Source: Nonomuraea pusilla (GTDB lineage Bacteria > Actinomycetota > Actinomycetes > Streptosporangiales > Streptosporangiaceae). From it: a stretch of 64,000 nucleotides of DNA. Positions 25,649 through 34,199 of the stretch are shown here, piece by piece. The notes under the pieces were generated by a model. The model did no database searches, had not been told where the DNA came from, and saw only the letters and a program-made list of their open reading frames with translations. The stretch spans positions 1-64,000 of the forward strand of contig NZ_FOBF01000031.1 in assembly GCF_900109355.1 (NCBI RefSeq), read 5' to 3'. Positions within the stretch are counted from its first letter, which is position 1, and every line of letters starts with the position of its first letter. The position numbers and the translations under genes are program-made.

Positions 25649-26722
25649 ATGAGCACATCGGGGGTTGGCACGGTGGTGCGGCAGGCGCGTGACCTGCTGC
25701 GGTGGTGTTCGCCGCTGCGTACCGAACTGTGGGCGTCGCGGCTGGCGGCCGGGCTGGAGCCGGACGAGGTGGAGCCGTTCCTGCGGGAACTGCGCGAGAA
25801 CGGCGGTACGGAGGCCCGCCTCGCCCTGGCCGCCCTGGCCGCCGTCCACCCCGAGCGGGGGGCCGCGCCGACGGGCCCCCAGCCTGGCGCCCCCGCGGTG
25901 TCCGGGCAGGGAGTAGAGGGCGAAGGTGAGGGTGAGGCCGGCCTGGCCCGGCGGGCCGAGGAGGCGTACGCCGCGGCCGGCGAAGAGGTGGCCGGGACGC
26001 TGCCCGGGTGGGTGCGGCGCATGGGGCGGGTCGTGTGCGAGGGCGGCTGGTACGGCCCGGCCGACCCGTTCGGCGAGCAGGCCCTCGCGGCCCTGTCCTT
26101 CCGGTACGAGAACGGCAAGGAGCCGCACCTGCTCGTCGTCGCCGTCGACCAGCCGAACGGCGGCCTCGCGGTCGACGCCGTCGTCGAGGAGGTGAAGTTC
26201 CTCGACGACCTGGGGCTGGAGCCGGCCGATCCCGGGGTGGTGGCCGGACGCGTGCTGGACGCGTTCGAGCTGGGCGAGCGGGTCCTCGGGGCGGTGACGG
26301 CCGGCACGCTGGACGCGGTGCGCGCGGTCGCGCTGGCGCGGGCGCGTTCGGTTCCCGGGCTGGTCCGCGGGGCGGCCGACGACGCGGTGGCGGCGTTCCG
26401 CGACCTTCCGGACGTGCCGGGGGCGGCGGAGGCGTTCGGGAGGCTGGCCGAGTTCGTGGGCGACCGGCCGCTGTGGTGGAGCCCGGCGCGCGTCTCACGG
26501 TTCCTGACGTCGTGGCTGCCGAGGGAGGCGGTGCTGTCGGACGAGGCGGTCGCCGCCATGCCGGACGTCGTACGCGCCTGGAGCCGCTGCCGTGGCGGGC
26601 ATCCGGCGGTGCTGCGCCAGGTGGACGCCGACGCGCCTCTCCTGCCCGCTCTCATGGCGGACGACTCACTGGCCGGCGTCCGCAAGCGCATGACCAGGAA
26701 CCAGCCCCCCGACCACCCCTGA
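25649..26722 (+). CDS. Hypothetical protein, 357 residues
   Basis: I do not recognise this family. It is soluble, without signal peptide or membrane segment. The N-terminal third is helical (VRQARDLLRWCSPLRTELWASRLAAGL) and is followed by an Ala/Gly/Glu-rich linker (about residues 72-100). The middle has a regular alpha/beta part with PHLLVVAVDQPNGGLAVDAVV, and the C-terminus is helical, ending ADDSLAGVRKRMTRN. ATG 25649 stands 6 nt behind TACCGT, a -10-like box, so the message may be leaderless. It lies 53 bp after the VOC gene on the same strand but probably has its own promoter. Confidence 0.7.
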   Translation: MSTSGVGTVVRQARDLLRWCSPLRTELWASRLAAGLEPDEVEPFLRELRENGGTEARLALAALAAVHPERGAAPTGPQPGAPAVSGQGVEGEGEGEAGLARRAEEAYAAAGEEVAGTLPGWVRRMGRVVCEGGWYGPADPFGEQALAALSFRYENGKEPHLLVVAVDQPNGGLAVDAVVEEVKFLDDLGLEPADPGVVAGRVLDAFELGERVLGAVTAGTLDAVRAVALARARSVPGLVRGAADDAVAAFRDLPDVPGAAEAFGRLAEFVGDRPLWWSPARVSRFLTSWLPREAVLSDEAVAAMPDVVRAWSRCRGGHPAVLRQVDADAPLLPALMADDSLAGVRKRMTRNQPPDHP

Positions 26723-26878
26723 CCCGGTTCCCGGCGGCAGGCCCGTCCCTGTCCCCTCGCACGTGACCGCTGTGACACACGGGGGACTCGGGTGGAGCGA
26801 CTTGTTCCTGGGGGCGGCTATGCTGCCCAGTGACGTTTGGCCGTGCCCCGAGGTGGGCGTTTTAGGGAGTTTTGCACC

Positions 26879-26965
26879 ATGTATAAGGAGTTCGCTGCCG
26901 AGGTCGTCATGTGGCTCGTCCCGGTCGTGGTGCTGATCGGGCTCGCGCTCCTCGTCACCGCCTGA
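26879..26965 (+). CDS. 28-residue single-helix membrane peptide
   Basis: MYKEFAAEVVMWLVPVVVLIG plus LALLVTA: a charged six-residue N-terminus and one hydrophobic helix of about 20 residues filling the rest. AGGGAG is placed about 10 nt before ATG 26879, and the stop codon TGA at 26963-26965 is followed at once by a 13-bp perfect terminator, which together argue for a real, separately transcribed gene. Function unknown. A short inner-membrane regulator or toxin-like peptide are possibilities that the sequence does not decide. Confidence 0.55.
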   Translation: MYKEFAAEVVMWLVPVVVLIGLALLVTA

Positions 26966-26999
26966 GACCAGGGGCCGAGCCTGAGGTCGGCCCCTGGTC
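26966..26999. terminator. Strong bidirectional hairpin
   Basis: 13-bp perfect arms GACCAGGGGCCGA (26966-26978) and TCGGCCCCTGGTC (26987-26999), loop 8 nt, lying between the convergent 28-codon gene and the secreted-protein gene. Confidence 0.85.
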
Positions 27000-27004
27000 G
27001 CCGG

Positions 27005-27475
27005 TCACCGGTAGTACCGGTAGCGGACGACGGTACTCGCGTGCGTGTTGAAGGTGCGGATACGACGATGGGAGAAGTTGCTCCACATGCGGGCGAGGGT
27101 GCGGGAGGTCACGGTGCACCCGGCCAAGCGCGTCTGCCCGGGGCGCATCCCGCCAACGTACTTGTAGCACGATCCGACCTTGCGGCCGTTCACCTTGAGG
27201 TTGGCGCTGAGGCTGACGTCGCGCAGCGTGGTCCGCGAGATGTTCTTGATCCGCACGTTGATCCGGCAGGTGTCCTTGCACCTGCCGAAGCGGATGGTGG
27301 TGCGGATGAGCTGCGGCCCGGCGGTGGTGGCCGACACCGCGGCCTTGCCGGCCGTCGTGGCGGTGCTCGCAGCGGAAGCCGTGGACGTCGTGGACGTCGC
27401 GGCCGAGGCGGGGGCGGCGACGAGGGTGGTCGCCGTCGCCGCGACTAAGAGCGCGCCGGCAAGAGTTCTGAGCAT
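27005..27475 (-). CDS. Small secreted protein, four cysteines
   Basis: 156 residues. A classical signal peptide MLRTLAGALLVAATATTLVAA is followed by PASA-A, a signal peptidase I site. A Thr/Ser/Ala linker leads to a basic domain containing RFGRCKDTCRINVRIKNIS and GRKVGSCYKYVGGMRPGQTRLAGC, whose four cysteines could form two disulfides. The predicted beta-rich NVRIKNISRTTLRDVSLSANLKV segment resembles an Ig-like or DUF11-type sandwich. No family was recognised. The gene is monocistronic, with terminators on both sides. Confidence 0.7.
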   Translation of the reverse strand: MLRTLAGALLVAATATTLVAAPASAATSTTSTASAASTATTAGKAAVSATTAGPQLIRTTIRFGRCKDTCRINVRIKNISRTTLRDVSLSANLKVNGRKVGSCYKYVGGMRPGQTRLAGCTVTSRTLARMWSNFSHRRIRTFNTHASTVVRYRYYR

Positions 27476-27542
27476 GGTTCCCCCAGCTTGAAGAGCGTCG
27501 CTTCCCCCTGAGGGAAACGACCTTGCCCTCGACGAATATCAG

Positions 27543-27572
27543 GAAGCCGACAGGGCCGTATTTGTCGGCTTC
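27543..27572 (-). terminator. Terminator of the STAS/sigma operon
   Basis: 10-bp perfect arms GAAGCCGACA (27543-27552) and TGTCGGCTTC (27563-27572), 27 bp beyond the sigma gene stop. Confidence 0.65.
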
Positions 27573-27599
27573 TATCCGATACGAAACGGTTATCCAGAG

Positions 27600-28502
27600 T
27601 CACGACGCCCACGACAGCAGCGGTCCGCCCTGCCTCAGCCGCTTCAGCGCCTGCTTCTCCAGCTGCCTGATGCGCTCCCTGGTCAGGCCGAGACGCTGGG
27701 CGATCTCCCCGTACGTCGTGGCCTCCTGGCCGGCGAGACCGTACCTGAGCCTGATGACGAACGCCTCGCGCGGCGGCAGCGACGTGACCACCTGGTGGAC
27801 CTCGGCGCAGAGCACGCGGCGCTCGGTGAGCTCCTGCACCTCGGGGCCGTCCTCGTCGGCGATCAGGTCGCCGATCCTGCCCTCCCCCTGCTCCCCCACC
27901 GGCAGGTCGAGGCTCACGACCTCCTGCCCGAGCCGCCGCAGGTCGGCGACCTTGGCGGGCGGGCGCTCGGCCGCCTCGGCGAGCTCGGCGTCGGTGGGCT
28001 CGCGGCCCAGGTCGGCGGAGAGCGCGCGCTCGACCCTGAGCAGCCTGGACAGTTCCTCCGCCACGTGGACGGGCAGCCGCACCGTGCGGCCCGTGTCGTG
28101 GACGCCGCGTTCGACGGCCTGGCGGATCCACCACATGCCGTACGTGGAGAACTTGTAGCCGCGCGCGTAGTCGAACTTCTCCACGGCCCTGATCAGCCCG
28201 AGGTTGCCTTCCTGGATGAGGTCGAGCAGCGGGACGCCCCGGTACGCGTACCGCCTGGCGGCGGCCACGACGAGCCGGAGGTTGGACCTGATGAGGAGGT
28301 CCTTGGCCCGGCGCCCGTCACGTTCGAGCTCCCGGAGCTCGGCGGGATCGCGCCCGCCCGCTCCGTGGTCGATGAGGTGGGCCGCGTACAGGCCTGCCTC
28401 GATCCGCCGCGCGAGGTCCACTTCGTCCGCGGCGGAGAGCAAGGGGGTCTTTCCGATCTGCTCCAGGTACATGCCGAGCAGGTCGGGCTCTTCGGCCGGC
28501 AT
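27600..28502 (-). CDS. RpoD-like (group 2) sigma factor
   Basis: 300 residues, lacking the acidic region 1.1 of housekeeping sigma factors. Region 1.2 is DLLGMYLEQIGKTPLLSAADE; region 2 is NLRLVVAAARRYAYRG, LLDLIQEGNLGLIRAVEKFDY and STYGMWWIRQAVER; region 3 follows; region 4 ends with TYGEIAQRLGLTRERIRQLEKQALKRLR. It should direct RNA polymerase to HrdB-like promoters under special conditions. It lies 9 nt downstream of a STAS anti-anti-sigma gene on the same strand, unusual company for a group 2 factor. Confidence 0.92.
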   Translation of the reverse strand: MPAEEPDLLGMYLEQIGKTPLLSAADEVDLARRIEAGLYAAHLIDHGAGGRDPAELRELERDGRRAKDLLIRSNLRLVVAAARRYAYRGVPLLDLIQEGNLGLIRAVEKFDYARGYKFSTYGMWWIRQAVERGVHDTGRTVRLPVHVAEELSRLLRVERALSADLGREPTDAELAEAAERPPAKVADLRRLGQEVVSLDLPVGEQGEGRIGDLIADEDGPEVQELTERRVLCAEVHQVVTSLPPREAFVIRLRYGLAGQEATTYGEIAQRLGLTRERIRQLEKQALKRLRQGGPLLSWAS

Positions 28503-28511
28503 GCCATGCGA

Positions 28512-28898
28512 CTACCCCGTGAAGGGCGGTGGATTCCCGTTCTCGCTGAGTTCGGCGATGGCGAGCTCGGCCGTGGGGCGGATGTCGAAGAACCTGTCGA
28601 GCGCGGTGATGGCGAACAGGTGCTTGCACCGGCCGTTCAGCGCGGACAGCAGCATCCGGCCGCCCGAGGCGGTGACGGCCTTGTGCAGGTAGACGAGCAC
28701 CGACAGGCCGGAGGAGTCGCAGACGCTGACCGCCTGCATGTCGATGACGAGGAGCGGGGGCTGGGTGAGGTCGAGTGCCTGGGTGACGCGGTCGCGCACC
28801 TCCGCGGCCGACCCGTAGTCGAAGTCGCCGGTCAGCCTCACGATGACGCAGGGCCCTTGGAGTCCGAGACTGATTGACAAGGCCTGCTCAGAAGTCAC
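28512..28898 (-). CDS. STAS-domain anti-sigma factor antagonist
   Basis: 128 residues, a single SpoIIAA/RsbV-type STAS domain: VIVRLTGDFDYGSAAEVRDRV, LLVIDMQAVSVCDSSGLSVLVY with the conserved phosphorylatable Ser in DSSGL, then a helical end. Such proteins release sigma factors by binding a kinase anti-sigma. GTG 28898 is preceded by GGTGGAG. No anti-sigma kinase gene lies beside it; the MEDS/HATPase protein at 34174-35121 is the nearest candidate in the window, by inference only. Confidence 0.9.
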   Translation of the reverse strand: MTSEQALSISLGLQGPCVIVRLTGDFDYGSAAEVRDRVTQALDLTQPPLLVIDMQAVSVCDSSGLSVLVYLHKAVTASGGRMLLSALNGRCKHLFAITALDRFFDIRPTAELAIAELSENGNPPPFTG

Positions 28899-28940
28899 CC
28901 AGCTCCACCTGCCCGCATCGGCTTTCCCAATCCTTTTACT

Positions 28941-29915
28941 TTACGAGAAGTAGCGTCTCGGGTTGAACACCAGCATCTGCTCGATCTGCCCGTCACTGAC
29001 GCCCGCCTCGCGCAGCGCGTCGAGGACGTCGTCGTGGATGTGGTCATAACGCCAGTTCGGGGCGATCCGTTCGCGGGCCTCGTCCCAGGCGCCGCCGAAG
29101 TAGTCCATGAAGCAGGCGGTGTCGTGGCTGAGCACCATCCGGTCGGCGTAGCCGCGCTCGCACAGCGCGGCGATGGTGGCGACCCGCTGCGGGGTGGGGT
29201 TGTAGATGTCGAGGCCGAAGCGGTCCATGCCGAGGACGGCCCCGGTGTCGGCCAGGCTCATGAGGTGGTCGAGGTCGTTGCTGTCTCCGGCGTGGCCGAC
29301 GACGACCTTGGTGAGGTCCACGCCCTCCTGGGCGAACACGTCGAGGGCGAGCGTGCCGCTGCGGGTGAAGGCGTTGGTGTGGACGGTGACGGGCGCGCCG
29401 GTGCGGACGTGCGCGCGGGCGACGGCCCTGCAGATGCGCTCGACGCCGGGCGTCAGGCCCTTCGCCTCGACGACGCACTTGAGGAACGCCGCCTTGACGC
29501 CGGTGCCGCCGATGCCTTCCGTGAGGTCGCGCACGAAGTCGTCGACCATCGGGTCGGGCATGTCGAGCAGCAGGCCGGGGCCGCGGTGCTCGTACTGGTG
29601 GGGCAGTTCGTCGAAGGCGTACAGGCCGGTGGCGACGACGATGTTGAGCTCGGGCACGCCGGCGGCGACGCGCTGGATGCGGGGGATGTCGCGGCCGAGG
29701 CCCCACACGGTCGGGTCGACGATGGTGCGCACGCCCTTGGCGGCGAGCGCGCCGAGCTTGGCGATGGCGTCGGCGACCCGGTGTTCCTCGTCCCACCAGC
29801 CGCCCCGGCCGTAGTCGAGGTGTTCGGGGGCGACGACGAAGACGTGCTCGTGCATGAGGGTCTGGCCGAGCCCGTAGACGTCGACGGGCCCGAGGACGGT
29901 GCTGACCGTGGGCAT
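28941..29915 (-). CDS. Phosphotriesterase-family metal hydrolase
   Basis: 324 residues of the amidohydrolase-superfamily PTE group. TLMHEHVFV (H22, H24) supplies the first metal site; FLKCVVEA carries the lysine expected to be carbamylated; VTVHTNAF and VVVGHAGDSND carry later His ligands; LSHDTACF carries the final Asp. Many such enzymes are lactonases or act on phosphate esters or unusual amides, and the substrate is not evident. A 12-bp palindrome lies 12 bp before ATG 29915. The next gene upstream on this strand is an APC permease, which may supply a substrate, but the 115-bp gap leaves this open. Confidence 0.9.
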   Translation of the reverse strand: MPTVSTVLGPVDVYGLGQTLMHEHVFVVAPEHLDYGRGGWWDEEHRVADAIAKLGALAAKGVRTIVDPTVWGLGRDIPRIQRVAAGVPELNIVVATGLYAFDELPHQYEHRGPGLLLDMPDPMVDDFVRDLTEGIGGTGVKAAFLKCVVEAKGLTPGVERICRAVARAHVRTGAPVTVHTNAFTRSGTLALDVFAQEGVDLTKVVVGHAGDSNDLDHLMSLADTGAVLGMDRFGLDIYNPTPQRVATIAALCERGYADRMVLSHDTACFMDYFGGAWDEARERIAPNWRYDHIHDDVLDALREAGVSDGQIEQMLVFNPRRYFS

Positions 29916-29926
29916 CCGCGCCTCCG

Positions 29927-29938
29927 TACCAACTGGTA
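29927..29938. promoter_or_regulatory. TACCA-AC-TGGTA inverted repeat before the PTE gene
   Basis: A 5-bp inverted repeat with a 2-bp centre, 12 bp upstream of the phosphotriesterase-family start. Position and size suit a GntR- or LacI-type operator; no adjacent regulator gene exists. Confidence 0.4.
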
Positions 29939-30030
29939 TGCCGGGCCAACCTAGGCCCTCGGGCGACCTGCGTCAACGACCGGCCGGGGAAACGGCGTCA
30001 TGGCTTCGCGCCGGCGGCCGGGGCCGCCGG

Positions 30031-31311
30031 TCATCGGGGGCGGCGGTGGCGTACTGTCCAGAGGGCCAGGCCGGCGGCGAAGACGGCCAGCCCCCAGAGC
30101 ACGGACGTCAGCGGCAGCGTGGCGGCCAGCAGCAGGCACAGGGCCAGCCCGAGCGCCGGCACCGCCCTGGGCGGCGCGCCCTCCTCGCGGGACAGGGTGA
30201 GGGCGCAGGCGTTGGCGATCGCGTAGTAGACGAGCACGCCGAAGGAGGAGAACCCGATGGCGCCGCGCAGGTCGGCCACGAGCAGCAGCGCGACGGCGGC
30301 CACGCCGACGGCGAGCTCGGCCCGGCGCGGCACCTGCCGGACGGGGTCCACGACGGCGAGCACGCCCGGCAGGTCGCGCTCCCGCGCCATGGCGAGGACG
30401 GTGCGGGAGACGCCGAGCAGCAGCGCCAGCAGCGCGCCGAGCGCGGCGACGGCCGCCCCCACCCCGACGGCGGGCGCCAGCCACCCGGCCCCCGCCCCTC
30501 GGACGACGTCGGCGAGCGGCGCCTCGGACAGCGCCAGCCGTACGGGGCCGAGCACACGCAGCGCCGCCACGGCGACGAGGGTGTAGACGACGAGGGTGAT
30601 CGCCAGCGCGATGCCGACGGCCCTGGGGATCGTCCTGGACGGGTCGCGTACCTCCTCGCCGAGCGTGGCGATCCTGGCGTACCCGGCGAAGGCGAAGAAC
30701 AGCAGGCCGGCGCCCTGCAGGACGCCCCAGACGCCCGCGCCCGACGCGTTCGTCGGGTCGTACAGGAGCGGCTCGGGCAGCGGCCCGTGGGCGAACCAGC
30801 CGTAGGGGCCGGCGGTCCCGCCGGTGAGGCCCGCGACGATCACGGCGGCGAGCACGGCCAGCACGAACGCCACGATGACGCGCGCGGCCCCGGCCGAGCG
30901 CTGCACGCCGAGCAGGTTGAGCGCGGTGAGCGCGACGACGGCGGCGACGGCCAGCGGACGGGCGAGCGAGGGCGCGGCGTACGCGCCGAAGGTCAGGGCC
31001 ATGGCGGCGCAGGAGGCGGTCTTGCCGACGGTGAAGCCCCAGCCGGCCAGGTACCCCCAGAGCGGCCCGAGCCGTCGCCGGCCGTAGACGTACGTGCCGC
31101 CCGACTCGGGGTACAGGGCGGCCAGGCGGGCGGAGGAGGTGGCGTTGCAGTAGGCGACGACGGCGGCGATCGCCAGCGCCGCGAGCAGCCACTGCCCGGC
31201 GGCCCCGGCGGCGGGCGCGAAGGCGGCGAACACCCCTGCCCCGATCATCGCGCTCAGGCCCACGACCACGGCGTCGGCCGTGCCGAGCCTGCGCGCCAGT
31301 TCCCCGGGCAC
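30031..31311 (-). CDS. APC-family amino acid permease
   Basis: 426 residues, about twelve hydrophobic helices. The APC signature lies near the N-terminus (ADAVVVGLSAMIGAGVFAAFAPAAG), followed by SARLAALYPESGGTYVYGRR and, in the middle, LLFFAFAGYARIATLGEEVRDPSRTIPRAV. The start is GTG 31311, selected because GGGAGG sits about 6 nt upstream. The frame extends further to 31380, but that part is low complexity. It probably imports an amino acid or amine by proton symport. Confidence 0.88.
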   Translation of the reverse strand: MPGELARRLGTADAVVVGLSAMIGAGVFAAFAPAAGAAGQWLLAALAIAAVVAYCNATSSARLAALYPESGGTYVYGRRRLGPLWGYLAGWGFTVGKTASCAAMALTFGAYAAPSLARPLAVAAVVALTALNLLGVQRSAGAARVIVAFVLAVLAAVIVAGLTGGTAGPYGWFAHGPLPEPLLYDPTNASGAGVWGVLQGAGLLFFAFAGYARIATLGEEVRDPSRTIPRAVGIALAITLVVYTLVAVAALRVLGPVRLALSEAPLADVVRGAGAGWLAPAVGVGAAVAALGALLALLLGVSRTVLAMARERDLPGVLAVVDPVRQVPRRAELAVGVAAVALLLVADLRGAIGFSSFGVLVYYAIANACALTLSREEGAPPRAVPALGLALCLLLAATLPLTSVLWGLAVFAAGLALWTVRHRRPR

Positions 31312-31417
31312 TCGCGGCCTCCCTCTGCGTCGCTGCGGGCCGGTCGCGGCACAGCCTCTCAGGCGCCCGGCGGCCCCCACTCTGCCGCATCCCGGGAACC
31401 GCCGGCCGCCCGCCCCC

Positions 31418-31520
31418 GTCCTCAGGACCCACGCCCGCCCCGTCCTCAGGACCCGCGGCCGCCCCCTGCCCTCAGGACTCCCCGGGCGGCTCCTGCCCTC
31501 AGGACTCCCCGGGCGGTTCC
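31418..31520. repeat. 24-27-bp direct repeats at the 3' end of the UspA gene
   Basis: Four copies of CTCAGGAC occur at 31421, 31445, 31471 and 31498. The last two sit in nearly exact 27-bp units (CTGCCCTCAGGACTCCCCGG plus GCGGCTC). The final unit overlaps the UspA C-terminus and stop, so the array looks like duplicated gene tail. Confidence 0.75.
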
Positions 31521-31978
31521 TGCGCGGCCGTCTCCGGCGCCGGGACGACCAGCACCGGCCGCTTGGCGTGGTGGAGCACCCGGTTGGAGGTGCTGCCCAG
31601 CAGCAGCGAGCGGACGCCGCCCAGCCCCCGCGTGCCGGTCACGACCACGTCGGCGTCGATCTCGTCGGCGACGTCCACGATGGTGGACCACACGGCCGCG
31701 GAGTCCAGCTCGCACCTGGGCGTCGCGTCGAGCCCGGCCTCCCTGGCCAGCTCCGCCCCGCGCGCGGCGAGCTCCTTCATCGCGTCGCCGATGGCCTGGT
31801 CCTCGGCCGGCGACTGGTCGATGGTCATCATCAGCCCGGCGGAGGCCCTCGTGGCCGTCAGCGCAAGCCGCTCCCACACCGTCAGCACGACGGCCTGCTG
31901 CCCCTTCATCAGCCGGCCCGCCACCGCGACCGCGGCCTTCGCGTCGTCCGAGCCGTCGTACGCCACCAGAATCGTCAT
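31499..31978 (-). CDS. Universal stress protein (UspA family)
   Basis: 159 residues, a single Usp domain: MTILVAYDGSDDAKAAVAVA at the start and VVVTGTRGLGGVRSLLLGSTSNRVLHHAKRPVLVVP near the end. The latter contains the ATP-binding G-2x-G-9x-G-S/T pattern. ATG 31978 was chosen because AAGGAG precedes it by 9 nt and it gives the usual N-terminus; ATG 32008 is an alternative. It lies 56 bp downstream of the DUF998 gene and may share its transcript. The last codons take part in a 27-bp tandem duplication. Confidence 0.9.
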   Translation of the reverse strand: MTILVAYDGSDDAKAAVAVAGRLMKGQQAVVLTVWERLALTATRASAGLMMTIDQSPAEDQAIGDAMKELAARGAELAREAGLDATPRCELDSAAVWSTIVDVADEIDADVVVTGTRGLGGVRSLLLGSTSNRVLHHAKRPVLVVPAPETAAQEPPGES

Positions 31979-32034
31979 TCCTGCCCACTCCTTCACGATC
32001 GAGGTCATCTCCTCCTTTCCACCTGTACGGCCCT

Positions 32035-32661
32035 TCACGCCTGCAGGACGGCGACCTTCGCGGCGCGCACCGGCTCGGGGCGCAGCAGCGACAGCGCGGC
32101 CAGGGCGAGCACGCCCACCTCGGTGACGACCACGATCCGCTGGGTCAGGCCGGCCGGGATGTCGTCGTTGGTGAGCGGGATGCCGAACATGCGCACCACG
32201 TACGGGATCACGACGAGCAGCAGCGCGCCGAGCGCGACGGCGCTGAGCGCCCGCACGGCTCCGGCGTACCGGATGCGGGCCCTGGCCAGCAGCATCCCGG
32301 CGGCGGGCATCACGAGGAAGGCGGCGAACGCGGCGTACCTGTGGATGCCGCCGGACAGGCTCAGCGGCACGCCTGGCCGGTCCGTGGGGAAGGCCCCGAT
32401 GAGGAACATGCTCGCCGCCCACGCCAGCAGCAGCGCGACCACCCAGCGGCTCACTCCGGCGCGCCGCACCGCCTCGGCGACCAGCGCGGCGCCAGCCGCG
32501 AACAGCGTCAGCGAGGCGGGCAGCAGCCACCCGGTCGCCTGGAAGGCGTACTCGCTGATGACGCTGTGCAGGGGGTCGAGGTCGGACTCGGTGTGCAGGG
32601 TGAGCATCGTGCCGGCCCCCGCGCCGATGGCCGCGCATCCACTGACAAGCAATCCCTTCAT
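32035..32661 (-). CDS. DUF998 family membrane protein
   Basis: 208 residues with six or so hydrophobic helices. Family features are DPLHSVISEYAFQATGWLLPASL early, IGAFPTDRPG and SLSGGIHRYAAFAAFLVMPAAGMLL in the middle. Members are uncharacterised integral membrane proteins. ATG 32661 is abutted by a 13-bp inverted repeat (GACCT-CAA-AGGTC, 32662-32674) that could be an operator. Cotranscription with the downstream UspA gene suggests a stress-related setting. Confidence 0.82.
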   Translation of the reverse strand: MKGLLVSGCAAIGAGAGTMLTLHTESDLDPLHSVISEYAFQATGWLLPASLTLFAAGAALVAEAVRRAGVSRWVVALLLAWAASMFLIGAFPTDRPGVPLSLSGGIHRYAAFAAFLVMPAAGMLLARARIRYAGAVRALSAVALGALLLVVIPYVVRMFGIPLTNDDIPAGLTQRIVVVTEVGVLALAALSLLRPEPVRAAKVAVLQA

Positions 32662-32674
32662 GACCTCAAAGGTC
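32662..32674. promoter_or_regulatory. GACCT-CAA-AGGTC inverted repeat before DUF998
   Basis: A perfect 5-bp inverted repeat touching the DUF998 start codon. A second palindrome, CGACC-TT-GGTCG, lies at 32737-32748 in the same divergent region. Both contain the GACC/GGTC half-site and could bind one regulator. Confidence 0.35.
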
Positions 32675-32840
32675 GTGCAAAGCGCCTGGCCGGAGTATCC
32701 GAGACGGGCCCGGAACCGCCCCTGAACCGACCCTTACGACCTTGGTCGGACGATCCCTGAGGGAGCCCTGATGACCTGCGCGGAGACGCCCCCTGGTAGG
32801 GCCTGCCCCCTCAGGGTCGCTACGGCGGGCGGGACCCGAC

Positions 32841-32871
32841 TTGACTTGGAGTGCGCTCGAAGGGGGACGCT
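32841..32871 (+). promoter_or_regulatory. MerR-type promoter with elongated spacer
   Basis: TTGACT (32841-32846) and a weak GACGCT (32866-32871) are separated by 19 bp, the long spacing used by MerR activators. The near-palindrome ACTTGGAG-TGCG-CTCGAAGG (32844-32863) fills the spacer. A start 7 nt later would coincide with ATG 32878 (leaderless). Confidence 0.65.
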
Positions 32872-32877
32872 GGGGGC

Positions 32878-33224
32878 ATGACGATCCAGGAGGCCGCGGA
32901 GCGCTCCGGGCTCAGCGCTCACACCCTGCGGTACTACGAACGTATCGGGCTCATCCACTCGGTGCGACGCGACGGCAGCGGGCACCGCGACTACGTGGAA
33001 CGCGATCTGGAGTGGCTGGACTTCCTCACCAAGCTGCGCACGACCGGCATGCCGATCGCGGAGATGTGCAGGTACGCCGAGCTGCGGCGGATGGGCGACC
33101 ACACGGCCGCGGAGCGCCGCGCGATGCTGGAGGCGCACCGCGACCGGGTGAGGTGCAGGATCGCCGAGCTCCAGCAGGACCTGAAGGTCCTGGACTACAA
33201 GATCGACATCTACAGGGGGATGGA

Positions 33225-33228
<4 letters not shown>
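32878..33228 (+). CDS. MerR-family transcriptional regulator
   Basis: 116 residues. The N-terminal winged helix is clear: [26 protein letters not shown], then [27 protein letters not shown], followed by a dimerisation coiled coil ([35 protein letters not shown]). This is the class often controlling neighbouring aldo-keto reductases. It overlaps that reductase gene by ATGA and has a MerR-type operator in its own promoter, so autoregulation of both genes is expected. ATG 32878 has no ribosome site and is probably leaderless. Confidence 0.9.
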
Positions 33229-34173
<945 letters not shown>

Positions 34174-34199
<26 letters not shown>

